A stretch of 20,254 bases of DNA from a virus: IMG/VR virus record IMGVR_UViG_3300044739_000007, positions 1-20,254 of that record, one strand, 5' to 3'. Below the pieces are notes generated by a model. That model was given only the letters and a program-made list of their open reading frames with translations, was not told the DNA's origin and did no database searches. A program made the translations under genes and the position numbers. Of this stretch, positions 1-6,535 are shown piece after piece (position 1 is the first letter of the stretch; each line of letters starts with the position of its first letter).

Positions 1-498
1 TCGTTCGTCGCGCTCTACCTCGGCCTGCACCACGCCGAGACGTTCCCGATGAGTGAGAAAGACGCCAACACGGTTGTATCCCGGATGGTCGGTGATCCAT
101 ACGTCGATCACTTCGAGCCGGTGACCGGGGTCGACTTCTGGTTCGCCGACAACGGCACAGCCACCAGCAGGCCGAACGTTGTCGCCAGCCACGTCCTGCT
201 CACGCTGTTGCACGCGGTGGCCGATGGCGACTACGCGGCCAGCGACGACGACCGCGAACACGCCCGCGCGCTGCTCGACAGCAACGGGTTCATCCCACTC
301 TTCGGTCCGTGCCTCGTCACGGGCGTCAACGAAGCGGGCGACGATCCAGGCCCGCTCGGCGAAGCGTTCTGGCCTTGGTTCTTCCGGTACACAGAACAAC
401 TTCAAACCGACCAGATCGCGCACCAGGTGGCGGAAACGATCCGCGAACTGGGAATCCCGCTCGATGCCATCCAACGTATCGTGATCATCGGGGAATGA
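1..498 (+). CDS. Hypothetical phage protein, 5' end outside the window
   Basis: The reading frame is open from base 1 to the stop at 496-498, and the first ATG (49) has no convincing ribosome site, so this is probably the 3' part of a longer gene. The visible 165 residues are acidic. The stretch FWFADNGTATSRPNVVASHV, followed further on by FGPCLVTG, resembles the layout of DUF3846-type phage proteins (a charged strand, an Asn-rich turn, then a GP-x-LVTG strand), but this is a weak resemblance seen by eye. It ends ten bases before a strong hairpin terminator, so it probably closes an upstream (early or middle) transcript rather than belonging to the late operon. Function is unknown. Confidence 0.7.
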   Translation, partial: SFVALYLGLHHAETFPMSEKDANTVVSRMVGDPYVDHFEPVTGVDFWFADNGTATSRPNVVASHVLLTLLHAVADGDYAASDDDREHARALLDSNGFIPLFGPCLVTGVNEAGDDPGPLGEAFWPWFFRYTEQLQTDQIAHQVAETIRELGIPLDAIQRIVIIGE

Positions 499-507
499 CA
501 TACCGGC

Positions 508-536
508 TGCCCCGGCTCCCGCGCGGAGCCGGGGCA
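508..536 (+). terminator. Intrinsic terminator-like hairpin after the first gene
   Basis: TGCCCCGGCTCC (508-519) is perfectly complementary to GGAGCCGGGGCA (525-536), a 12-bp stem with a 5-base loop. There is no T tract, which is usual for actinobacterial terminators. It lies 10 bases after the stop of the preceding gene and about 40 bases before the next start. Confidence 0.75.
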
Positions 537-575
537 CCGGGCACACTGAACCCCCTTGGGAAGGGAGGCTCAGCC

Positions 576-1220
576 GTGATCCCCGCCGGACACGCGGCCG
601 TGGACATCGCCGGTATCGCCGAGCTGCACGGCCTGACCCTGCGCCAGGCCCGCACCCGCCGCCCGTGGAGCCAGCCGGGACACCCCTCGCCGCTCACCCG
701 AGGCCGACCCGCTCGCGGGCGCCCTCAACTATGGGACCGCGACCAGGCCGCCGCCTACGCGCGCGGCGAACCCATCCCGCCCTTGCCCAGCCCCGGAGAC
801 CCGCTCGACCTGCTCGACGTCACCGAGGCCGCCGAACTCGTCGGGCTCACCGTCGCCACCTGGACGCGTTACGAGACCTACGAGCGCGCCCGCACCCGCC
901 CACCCGACGAGCAACCGATCGTGCCGCCGCCGGACACAACCGTGTGCGACGTCGCGCACTGGCACCGCCGCACCGTCGAGTCCTACCGCGACGACCGCGC
1001 CGCACGCGCGGGCACATCGCGCGGCGGACGGCCCGCCGGAACCACCGAGCACATCCCGCGCGCCGAACTCGGCCCCCGCGTGGCGGAACTGCTCGACCAG
1101 GCCCGCCGCGACGGCGAGACCCTGACCACGGCCGAGATCGCCCGGCAGCTTGGCGTGAGCTACCGAGCCGCCCTGACTCACGTCCACCGACACGCCGACA
1201 CGCCGCGATCCACGGGGTAG
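576..1220 (+). CDS. Multi-HTH DNA-binding protein, candidate phage regulator
   Basis: The start is GTG 576, seven bases after GGGAGG (563-568). Upstream in-frame codons lie in the terminator hairpin and the previous gene, so a longer form is unlikely. The 214-aa protein has three helix-turn-helix-like segments. Residues 10-30 (DIAGIAELHGLTLRQARTRR) are followed by an LWDRDQAAAYARG strand-helix, like the excisionase/MerR-type fold. Residues 82-100 (VTEAAELVGLTVATWTRYE) are followed by a PPPDTTVCDVAHW strand-helix. Residues 184-204 (TTAEIARQLGVSYRAALTHV) form a third. This suggests tandem winged-helix units plus a C-terminal HTH. The gene stands alone between two strong hairpins, as expected for a separately expressed regulator of the late operon, but no target is evident. 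Other possibilities are a small-terminase-like or recombination-directionality protein. Confidence 0.8.
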   Translation: MIPAGHAAVDIAGIAELHGLTLRQARTRRPWSQPGHPSPLTRGRPARGRPQLWDRDQAAAYARGEPIPPLPSPGDPLDLLDVTEAAELVGLTVATWTRYETYERARTRPPDEQPIVPPPDTTVCDVAHWHRRTVESYRDDRAARAGTSRGGRPAGTTEHIPRAELGPRVAELLDQARRDGETLTTAEIARQLGVSYRAALTHVHRHADTPRSTG

Positions 1221-1249
1221 TTGCGCCCGACCAGCACCGAACGTAATCT
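1221..1249 (+). promoter_or_regulatory. Possible sigma70-type promoter after the HTH gene
   Basis: TTGCGC (1221-1226) and TAATCT (1244-1249) are separated by exactly 17 bases. They fit loosely to TTGACA and the actinobacterial TAnnnT -10 element. It lies just after the HTH stop codon and points into the HNH/terminase genes. Matches are partial and the sequence is GC-rich, so chance is possible. Confidence 0.25.
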
Positions 1250-1299
1250 GACCAACAGTGGTGATCTCTGCCCCTCGCAGATCCCACTCAGCAACGGTC

Positions 1300-1337
1300 G
1301 AGAGCCCGGCACCCACCCCCCTCGGTGCCGGGCTCTC
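1300..1337 (+). terminator. Strong hairpin in the leader of the HNH/terminase operon
   Basis: GAGAGCCCGGCACC (1300-1313) is perfectly complementary to GGTGCCGGGCTCTC (1324-1337), a 14-bp stem with a 10-base loop and no T tract. It probably terminates the HTH gene transcript. If transcription of the late genes starts upstream of it, it would also act as an attenuator. Confidence 0.75.
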
Positions 1338-1346
1338 CCGTGTGTC

Positions 1347-1370
1347 CACACCCGACCTCGGTCGGGGGTG
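1347..1370 (+). promoter_or_regulatory. Hairpin covering the HNH ribosome-binding site
   Basis: CCCGAC (1351-1356) pairs with GTCGGG (1361-1366) around a CTCG loop. CAC (1347-1349) pairs with GTG (1368-1370) beyond one A/G mismatch. The 3' arm contains GGGGGTG, the only plausible Shine-Dalgarno for GTG 1378. This would limit HNH translation unless opened. Confidence 0.4.
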
Positions 1371-1377
1371 CCGGTCG

Positions 1378-1698
1378 GTGCCAGCGTCACGACCATGGGC
1401 GGGCAGCACCCGCGCTCGCCGTCTCCCGCCTGACTGGCCCGCTCGCCGCGCCCGCATCCTCGCCCGCGACCCGCTGTGCCGCATCTGCGGCGCGCACCCC
1501 TCGACCGACGCCGACCACATCTTCCCTGGCGACGACCACCGCGACGCCAACCTGCAAGGCGTCTGCGCCCAGTGCCACCGCGTCAAGAGCGCCAGCGAAG
1601 GCGGCCGAGCCGCCGCCGCACGCCTTCCCCGCCGTGTCCGGCCCGTCGAGCCACATCCCGGACTCCTGCCCGAACCTCACCCCAAGGACAGCCCTTGA
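1378..1698 (+). CDS. HNH endonuclease
   Basis: This 106-aa protein has the compact phage HNH fold. After an N-terminal STRARRLPPDWPARRARIL helix, the zinc site is formed by C34-x2-C37 (CRIC) and C63-x2-C66 (CAQC). The catalytic DH is at 46-47, N58 is in the ANLQ segment, and H67 follows the last cysteine. In HK97-like phages such HNH proteins are encoded beside the terminase and assist cleavage of concatemeric DNA during packaging. The family role is known; the role here is inferred from position. GTG 1378 was chosen because it places the STRxARLPxDW segment at the usual N-terminus and has GGGGGTG upstream. An open frame extends further upstream but runs through the terminator hairpin. The stop overlaps the next start (TTGA). 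Confidence 0.88.
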   Translation: MPASRPWAGSTRARRLPPDWPARRARILARDPLCRICGAHPSTDADHIFPGDDHRDANLQGVCAQCHRVKSASEGGRAAAARLPRRVRPVEPHPGLLPEPHPKDSP

Positions 1699-1916
1699 TC
1701 AACGATCTTCCCCGCCGCTTCCACCTTCAGCGCGACACCGACCACACCGGAGCATCCGGCACGGGGCGCGTCGCCGACGGCGTGCAGTGGCCCGACGGCA
1801 CCGTCACCGTCCGCTGGATTCACGCCCACGCATCCACCGTGCAGTGGGACAGCATCCACGACGCGATCACCGTTCACGGTCACGACGGCTCGACCCGGAT
1901 CGAGTGGGACGACTGA
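1695..1916 (+). CDS. Small conserved actinophage protein, function unknown
   Basis: The start is TTG 1695, overlapping the HNH stop and preceded by AAGGA (1684-1688) at a spacing of six. The 73-aa product contains RRFHLQRDTDHTGASGTGRV, then GVQWPDGTVTVRW, STVQWDSIHDAITVHGHDG and a C-terminal TRIEWDD. This pattern of short beta strands (RFxLxRxxDxTGxSGTGxVAxGVxFxDGxxxxRW) is typical of a small family found in many actinobacterial phages and integrative elements, where it is annotated only as hypothetical. Translational coupling to HNH is likely. No catalytic motif is visible. Confidence 0.8.
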   Translation: MINDLPRRFHLQRDTDHTGASGTGRVADGVQWPDGTVTVRWIHAHASTVQWDSIHDAITVHGHDGSTRIEWDD

Positions 1917-1921
1917 CCCAC

Positions 1922-1937
1922 GGCGGGTGACCCCGCC
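1922..1937 (+). terminator. Short GC-rich hairpin after the 73-aa gene
   Basis: GGCGGG (1922-1927) pairs with CCCGCC (1932-1937) around a TGAC loop, just after the stop at 1916. It may be a weak terminator separating the HNH pair from the com/mom-like cassette. Confidence 0.35.
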
Positions 1938-2037
1938 CCCGGCTCGCCGCGCGACCGGTACGTCATAGCGGCTCGCGGTCTGTACGAAACTCCCACGACC
2001 CAGCGCCACCCACCGCGCACCTCCCGCCCACGAGGCT

Positions 2038-2054
2038 GCGCGGCGATGCCGCGC
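2038..2054 (+). other. Hairpin in the leader of the mini-protein/mom cassette
   Basis: GCGCGGC (2038-2044) pairs with GCCGCGC (2048-2054), seven G/C pairs around a GAT loop. It sits in the 168-base gap 1917-2084, which otherwise holds no recognisable gene or promoter. Its role is unknown. Confidence 0.3.
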
Positions 2055-2084
2055 GCCCGCATCCGTTGACACGAAAGCGAAGCC

Positions 2085-2243
2085 ATGCCGCACACCCGCG
2101 AAAAGGCCACCAGACCCGACCCCGAGGACGAGACATTCCAGCCCGTCACCGAGGTGGCCCGTCTCGACCTGCTCAAGCCGCGCCCGTGCCAGCGCTGCGG
2201 CTACGACACCGCCAACGACCCGGACAAACCCAGAAGGCGGTGA
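2085..2243 (+). CDS. 52-aa CxxC mini-protein overlapping mom (Com-like candidate)
   Basis: This ORF starts at ATG 2085 with a weak upstream AAGCGAAG. Its acidic N-terminal half (MPHTREKATRPDPEDETFQP) is followed by VTEVARLDLLKPRPCQRCGYD and a basic tail ending KPRRR. The CQRC pair (C35, C38) suggests half of a zinc-binding knuckle. Its stop TGA overlaps the GTG of the Mom-like gene (GTGA), so the two are translationally coupled. In phage Mu the gene just upstream of and overlapping mom is com, a 62-aa zinc protein that opens the mom start region. Com has more cysteines than this protein, so the parallel is positional and thematic, not proven homology. It could instead be an ordinary small zinc-ribbon protein of actinophages. 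Confidence 0.65.
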   Translation: MPHTREKATRPDPEDETFQPVTEVARLDLLKPRPCQRCGYDTANDPDKPRRR

Positions 2244-2257
2244 TCCCAGCGGATACC
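2239..2257 (+). promoter_or_regulatory. Stem-loop enclosing the mom-like start codon
   Basis: GGT (2239-2241) pairs with ACC (2255-2257) and ATCC (2243-2246) pairs with GGAT (2251-2254), with G2242 bulged and a CAGC loop. The GTG start (2240-2242) lies inside the stem. A competing pairing, GAAGG (2233-2237) with CCTTC (2256-2260), would hide the only purine-rich ribosome site. Either form would hold back initiation, as described for Mu mom. Confidence 0.4.
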
Positions 2258-2920
2258 TTCCACGTCGCCCCCTGCACCCGCCGCGCCGCTGCGCACGCCG
2301 TGATGAGCTGGCACTACAGCCGCCGGATGCCGGTCGGCAAACTCGCCACGTTCGGCCTGTGGGAACACGACGAGTTCACCGGCAGCATCATCTACGGGCG
2401 CGGAGCCACCCCGCGCATGGGTGACCAATTCGGGCTGAGTCAAACCGAGTGCGTCGAGCTGGTGCGCGTCGCGCTCGACGGGCACGACACCCCGGTCACT
2501 CAAGTTGTCGCCGCGACGCTGCGGCAACTGCGTGCCGCGTGCCCCGGCCTGCGGCTGATCGTGTCCTACGCGGACACCGGCCAGGGTCACCACGGCGGCA
2601 TCTACCAGGCCGGGAACTGGATCTACACAGGCAATACCGGCGAGAGCAACGCCTACTACCTGATCAACGGCGAGAAGGTCCACGGCCGGTCGCTGTCCAG
2701 TCTCACCAAGGGCAAGAAACTGCCGGGGGAAACCGGCATCGACTACGTGCGCCGCACCATCGACCCGACCGCGCACCGCCTCCAGACCGTGCCGACGAAG
2801 CACCGCTACATCTACCCGCTCAGTCGCGTGACCCGCCGCCGCCTGGCACATCTCGCCCAGCCCTACCCCGCGCGGCGGGCCGCGCCCGACCAGCGCGAGC
2901 CCGCCGAGCGGAACTCCTGA
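2240..2920 (+). CDS. Mom-family DNA-modification protein (GNAT-like)
   Basis: The 226-aa product matches the actinophage Mom-like family throughout. It has an N-terminal CTRRAAAHAVMSWHYSRRMP segment (12-31) and GSIIYGRGATPRMGDQFGLSQTE (48-70). VELVRVAL (72-79) is followed by LRLIVSYADTGQGHHGGIYQ (104-123), GNWIYTG (125-131) and a C-terminal KHRYIYPLS. Mu Mom converts adenine to N6-(1-acetamido)adenine (N6-methylcarbamoyladenine) in phage DNA and so blocks restriction. This role is established for Mu and inferred here. The start was set at GTG 2240 because homology begins there and it overlaps the preceding stop. Spacing to AAGG is only 2-3 bases, and the codon sits in a stem-loop, suggesting controlled translation. 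It lies just before the terminase genes, so modification of DNA about to be packaged makes sense. Confidence 0.85.
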   Translation: MIPADTFHVAPCTRRAAAHAVMSWHYSRRMPVGKLATFGLWEHDEFTGSIIYGRGATPRMGDQFGLSQTECVELVRVALDGHDTPVTQVVAATLRQLRAACPGLRLIVSYADTGQGHHGGIYQAGNWIYTGNTGESNAYYLINGEKVHGRSLSSLTKGKKLPGETGIDYVRRTIDPTAHRLQTVPTKHRYIYPLSRVTRRRLAHLAQPYPARRAAPDQREPAERNS

Positions 2921-2944
2921 CCCACTCGCAGGGAAGGGGAACTC

Positions 2945-3397
2945 GTGCCGCTCACCGGGCGCCCGCCCTCGGACAACCCGCGCAACCGCAACGCCAAGAC
3001 CTACGACTGGTCACCCATCGAGAACACGGCCTACGCCGGGCCATCGCCGGACCTGCCCCCGAAGGGCGGGCGGCAACGGTGGCACCGGGAAACCATGGCG
3101 TGGTGGGACGCAGTGCGGCGGATGCCGCACTGCCGGTTGTGGGCCGAGACGGACTGGCGGTTCGCCATCGAGACAGCCGTCCTGGTGGAAGAGTTCTGGC
3201 GCGGTGAGGTCGGCCGCGCCGCCGAGCTGCGGCTGCGCTCGGCCAAGCTCGGCCTGACGCATGAGGACCGGCTCAAGCTGCGCATCCGCTACGTCAACCC
3301 GGCAAGCGACGGCGACGCTGCGGTCGTGGCAGACACCCCGGCCGCCGTGGCACGGCTGGATGACCGGCGGCGGAGGTTGGGCGGCGGTGCCTCGTGA
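2945..3397 (+). CDS. terS: Terminase small subunit
   Basis: This 150-aa protein starts at GTG 2945, four bases after GGAAGGGGA. The N-terminus MPLTGRPPSDNPRNRNAKTY is followed by helical segments with WHRETMAWWDAVRRMPHCRLW (about 46-66), DWRFAIETAVLVEEFWRG and a C-terminal arm RLRSAKLGLTHEDRLKLRIRYV. This layout is typical of actinophage small terminase subunits, which bind the packaging site and load the large subunit. The stop overlaps the large-subunit start by 11 bases. Assignment rests on the pattern and on its position directly before terL; no enzymatic motif is expected. Confidence 0.82.
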   Translation: MPLTGRPPSDNPRNRNAKTYDWSPIENTAYAGPSPDLPPKGGRQRWHRETMAWWDAVRRMPHCRLWAETDWRFAIETAVLVEEFWRGEVGRAAELRLRSAKLGLTHEDRLKLRIRYVNPASDGDAAVVADTPAAVARLDDRRRRLGGGAS

Positions 3398-5060
3398 ACT
3401 CGTCCACGCTCCCGGCCACGACCGCAACCGCTCCCTCGGGTGGCTGGCCGCCGCCTGGATCGAGCACTTCACCGTCCACGGACCCGGTGACGTGCAGGGC
3501 GAGCCGGTCGAGCTGGACGACGAGTTCGCCGGGTTCCTGGTCGACGCCTACGCCCTCGGCCCGGACGGGCGACGCCTGTACAGCCGGGCCGCCCTGGTGC
3601 GGCCCAAGGGGCGCGCGAAGTCTGAACTCGCCGGGTTCGTCGGCCTGTTCGATGCGCTCGGCCCGTCCCGGTTCGCCGGGTGGGCGCGCGGCGGCGAGGT
3701 GTACCGGTGGCAGGACTTCCGCTACGTGTACTCGCCGGGTGAGCCGATGGGCCGACCGCTGGTGTACCCGTTCATCCGGTGCCTGGCGACCGAGGAAACC
3801 CAGACCGGCAACACCTACGACGTCATCCACTTCAACCTTGAACACGGCCCGCTCGGTGACGATCTTCCCGGCGACGCGGTCGGTCTGACTCGCGTCCTGC
3901 TCGGCGACGGCGGCCAGATCATCCCGTCCACCGCCAGTTCGTCGGCCAAGGACGGCGGCAAGGAATCGCTGGCGATCTTCGACGAGCCGCACCTGTACAT
4001 CACGCCCGAGCTGCGGCGCATGTTCAAGACGGTGGATCGGAACTTGCGGAAGCGCCGCGATGCCGAACCGTGGGCGCTGCTCACGTCCACCATGTACCAA
4101 CCTGGCGAGGACTCGGTGCTCGAAGCCGTCGACCGGCAGGCGCAAGCGATCCGGGAAGGCCGGGCGCGAGCGTCGCGGCTGCTGTGGGACCACCGCGAAG
4201 CCCCCGCCGAAGTCGACCTCACCGACCTCGACGCAGTAGTCGCCGCACTGGCCGAGGCATACGGCCCCGCCGCCGCCTGGATGGACCTTCCCGGCATCGT
4301 GCGCGACGAGTTCTGGGACATCACCAAGGACACCAGCGACAGCCGCCGCTACTTCTTCAACCAGCGCACTGCCGCCGCGACAAGCTGGTGTTCGGCACCG
4401 GAGTTTGACGCCTGCCACCGGCCTGACGCCGCGCCGTTGGTCGAGCGCGCCGAGGTTGTGCTGTTCTTCGACGGCAGCGCGGGCGACGACGCGACCGCGC
4501 TTGTCGCTGTCCGCCTGGACGACGGGCATTCCGCGGTGCTGCATTGCCAGGAACGGCCACCCGGCCAGCAGGGCAAGACGTGGCGGGTGGACAAGGCCGC
4601 CGCCGATCTCGCGGTCCGGCGCGCGTTCGAGCGGTTCGACGTGCTCGGGTTCTTCGCCGACGTCCGCGAGTTCGAGAGCTACGTCGATGCGTGGGCGCTG
4701 GAGTTCCGCGACCGGCTGCTGATCGACGCCACCACCGGCAAGCACCGCCACGCCGTCGCGTTCGACATGCGCGTCCGGGTCGCGGAGTTCACCTCCGCCG
4801 CTGAACGCGCGCTGGCCGACATCCGGCAGAAGACCATGTCCCATGACGGCGATCTCCGGCTGCGGCGGCATGTTCTCAACGCCCGCCGCGCGCCGAACCG
4901 GTACGGGGTGTCGATCGCCAAGGCGGGCCGCGAGAGCCCACACAAGATCGACATCGCCGTGTGCCTGATCGGCGCACGGATGGTCCGCCGCCTGGTCCTG
5001 GCGTCGGAGAAGTACCAGCGCCGCAAGCGTCGCGACCGCCGAGTCGTGGTTCTCCGGTAG
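3387..5060 (+). CDS. terL: Terminase large subunit
   Basis: This is the ATPase-nuclease motor that cuts and pumps DNA into the procapsid. The product has 557 aa, normal for the family. An atypical Walker A, RPKGRAKS (72-79), is followed by a Walker B-type strand LAIFDE (195-200). The RNase H-like nuclease half shows FFDG with D362, FFADV with D425, and HKID with D522, which are the likely metal ligands. GTG 3387 was chosen for GGAGG at 3372-3376. An in-frame ATG at 3360 lies upstream of that ribosome site and would add nine mostly glycine/alanine residues. It overlaps terS by 11 bases, so coupled translation is likely. Confidence 0.95.
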   Translation: MPRELVHAPGHDRNRSLGWLAAAWIEHFTVHGPGDVQGEPVELDDEFAGFLVDAYALGPDGRRLYSRAALVRPKGRAKSELAGFVGLFDALGPSRFAGWARGGEVYRWQDFRYVYSPGEPMGRPLVYPFIRCLATEETQTGNTYDVIHFNLEHGPLGDDLPGDAVGLTRVLLGDGGQIIPSTASSSAKDGGKESLAIFDEPHLYITPELRRMFKTVDRNLRKRRDAEPWALLTSTMYQPGEDSVLEAVDRQAQAIREGRARASRLLWDHREAPAEVDLTDLDAVVAALAEAYGPAAAWMDLPGIVRDEFWDITKDTSDSRRYFFNQRTAAATSWCSAPEFDACHRPDAAPLVERAEVVLFFDGSAGDDATALVAVRLDDGHSAVLHCQERPPGQQGKTWRVDKAAADLAVRRAFERFDVLGFFADVREFESYVDAWALEFRDRLLIDATTGKHRHAVAFDMRVRVAEFTSAAERALADIRQKTMSHDGDLRLRRHVLNARRAPNRYGVSIAKAGRESPHKIDIAVCLIGARMVRRLVLASEKYQRRKRRDRRVVVLR

Positions 5061-5075
5061 CTCGTCCACAGTCTT

Positions 5076-5150
5076 GCGCTGGTGGTGTAGTGGCAACACA
5101 CCCACCTACCCGGTGGGGGTCGTCGGTTCGATTCCGCGCCCAGCGCTCCA
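5076..5150 (+). tRNA. tRNA-Gly(ACC)-like gene with encoded CCA
   Basis: The acceptor stem GCGCTGG (5076-5082) pairs perfectly with CCAGCGC (5140-5146), then T73 and CCA (5148-5150). D stem GTGT/ACAC encloses AGTGGCA, which includes the conserved GG. Anticodon stem CCCAC/GTGGG encloses CTACCCG, giving anticodon ACC (5108-5110), glycine codon GGU. The T loop TTCGATT is canonical, but the T stem closes only with a bulged C5137 and a T-G pair. G1-C72, C2-G71, G3-C70, C35, C36 and U73 agree with known bacterial tRNA-Gly identity elements. Oddities are A34, C37 instead of a purine, a short D loop and the T-stem bulge. It may be functional or decaying. It fills most of the gap between terL and portal. 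Confidence 0.72.
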
Positions 5151-5188
5151 ACTCCCCAGCCCGGTCGCCCCCACTTGGAGGTGACACC

Positions 5189-6535
5189 GTGGCTGATCTC
5201 GACATTCTCCAGTCCCTGCGCCGTCGCCTGGGCTCGACCTCCGGGCGGGTCCGGCGCTGGGACGCCTACTACGACGGCGCCCAGCGGCTCGCCGCACTCG
5301 GGCTCGGGTTGCCGCCGGAGATGCGCCGCCTTCAGGTGGTCGTCAACTGGCCGCGCCTGGTGGTAGACAGCTTGGAAGAAAGGTTGGACCTGGAGGGCTT
5401 CCGGCTGGCCGGGTCCGCCGACACCGACGAGCGGCTGTGGGGGTGGTGGCAGGCAAACAACCTCGACGACGAGAGCAGCCTTGCCCATCTCGAAGCCCTG
5501 GTGTCCGGCCGCGCGTTTCTGACGGTCGGCCCCGGCGACGACGGCTCCGACACTCCGGTGATCACCCCGGAGTCGGCGCGGTCGATGGTCGCCGACATCG
5601 ACCCCCGCACCCGCGCCGTGCGCTCTGCCCTGCGGCTCTACACCTCGGCGAACGCCGAGCGGGGCGCGCTGTCGGCGACGCTGTACTTGCCCGAGCGCAC
5701 CGTGTTCTACGAGCGCGGCCCGACCGCGTGGCGCGCGGTGGACGTGATCGACCACCAGCTCGGCACAGTGCCCGTCGTGCCGTTGATCAACCGCGCGCGG
5801 CTCGCCGACCGGGACGGCCGCTCGGAGATGGCCGACGTGATCGGCTTGACCGACGCCGCTTGCCGCACCCTGACCAACCTGCAAGGCGCGCAAGAACTTC
5901 TTGCCGTGCCTCAGCGGTACGTCCTCGGCGCATCGCGTGAGGACTTCGTTGACGAGCACGGCAAACCCGTGCCCGCCTGGGAGGCGTACATCGGGCGCAT
6001 CCTCGCCCTGGGCAACGAGGACGCCAAGGTCGGGCAGTTCAGCGCGGCGGACCTGCGCAACTTCACCGAGGTCATCAACGCCTACGCCCGCCTCGTCTCG
6101 GCGCTGTCCGGGTTGCCGCCGCACTTCCTCGGCCTGGTCTCGGAAAATCCCGCCAGCGCCGACGCGATCCGATCAGCGGAGGCCCGGTTGGTCAAGCGGG
6201 CCGAGCGCCGCGCCCGCGCGTTCTCCGGCGCGTGGGAGCAGGCGATGCGGCTCGGGATGCTCATCGCGGACGGTGTGCTGCCGCCGGAGTCCACCCGACT
6301 GGAGGCCGTGTGGCGCGATCCGTCCACTCCGACCTACGCCGCCAAGGCCGACGCGGTCAGCAAGCTGGTCGCGGCGGGCATCCTCCCGGTGTCGATCGCG
6401 TGGGAAGAACTCGGCTACTCCGCCGAGAAACGCCGCAAGCTCGCCGACGCCTCCGGCGACGACCCACTGTCCCGGCTCATGGCCACGATCGGCGCACCCC
6501 CGGCCGGGACATCAGGCCAGGGGGTGTCCGAGTGA
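5189..6535 (+). CDS. Portal protein (SPP1 gp6-like family)
   Basis: This 448-aa protein starts at GTG 5189, seven bases after TTGGAGG. It begins ADLDILQSLRRRLGSTSGRV and RWDAYYDGAQRLAALG, the usual opening of the siphovirus Gp6-type portal. VNWPRLVVDSLEERLDLEGF follows at about 50-69. Beta-rich clip and wing segments come next, then LTNLQGAQELLAVPQRYVLG and a long helical crown region (SAEARLVKRAERRARAF). SGLPPHFLGLVSENPASADAIR in the C-terminal third is a family hallmark. Twelve subunits are expected to form the DNA channel at one capsid vertex, docking the terminase and later the connector proteins. The stop overlaps the MuF-like start (GTGA). Confidence 0.92.
   Translation: MADLDILQSLRRRLGSTSGRVRRWDAYYDGAQRLAALGLGLPPEMRRLQVVVNWPRLVVDSLEERLDLEGFRLAGSADTDERLWGWWQANNLDDESSLAHLEALVSGRAFLTVGPGDDGSDTPVITPESARSMVADIDPRTRAVRSALRLYTSANAERGALSATLYLPERTVFYERGPTAWRAVDVIDHQLGTVPVVPLINRARLADRDGRSEMADVIGLTDAACRTLTNLQGAQELLAVPQRYVLGASREDFVDEHGKPVPAWEAYIGRILALGNEDAKVGQFSAADLRNFTEVINAYARLVSALSGLPPHFLGLVSENPASADAIRSAEARLVKRAERRARAFSGAWEQAMRLGMLIADGVLPPESTRLEAVWRDPSTPTYAAKADAVSKLVAAGILPVSIAWEELGYSAEKRRKLADASGDDPLSRLMATIGAPPAGTSGQGVSE

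Noticed and set aside
2066-2071. TTGACA as a -35 element for the mini-protein/mom pair
   Set aside because: No acceptable -10 element lies 16-19 bases downstream, and it would place the transcript start inside the coding region.
3360-3386. ATG 3360 as the terL start
   Set aside because: The GGAGG at 3372-3376 lies downstream of it and correctly spaced for GTG 3387. The added residues are low-complexity glycine/alanine.
3294-5105. A 603-aa reading frame on the minus strand opposite terL
   Set aside because: It mirrors the codon bias of terL, shows no recognisable domain, and has no ribosome site. Long antisense frames are expected in GC-rich genes.
5076-5150. The tRNA-like sequence as a prophage attachment site
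   Set aside because: It lies inside the structural gene cluster, with no integrase and no second copy in the window, so there is no support for att function.
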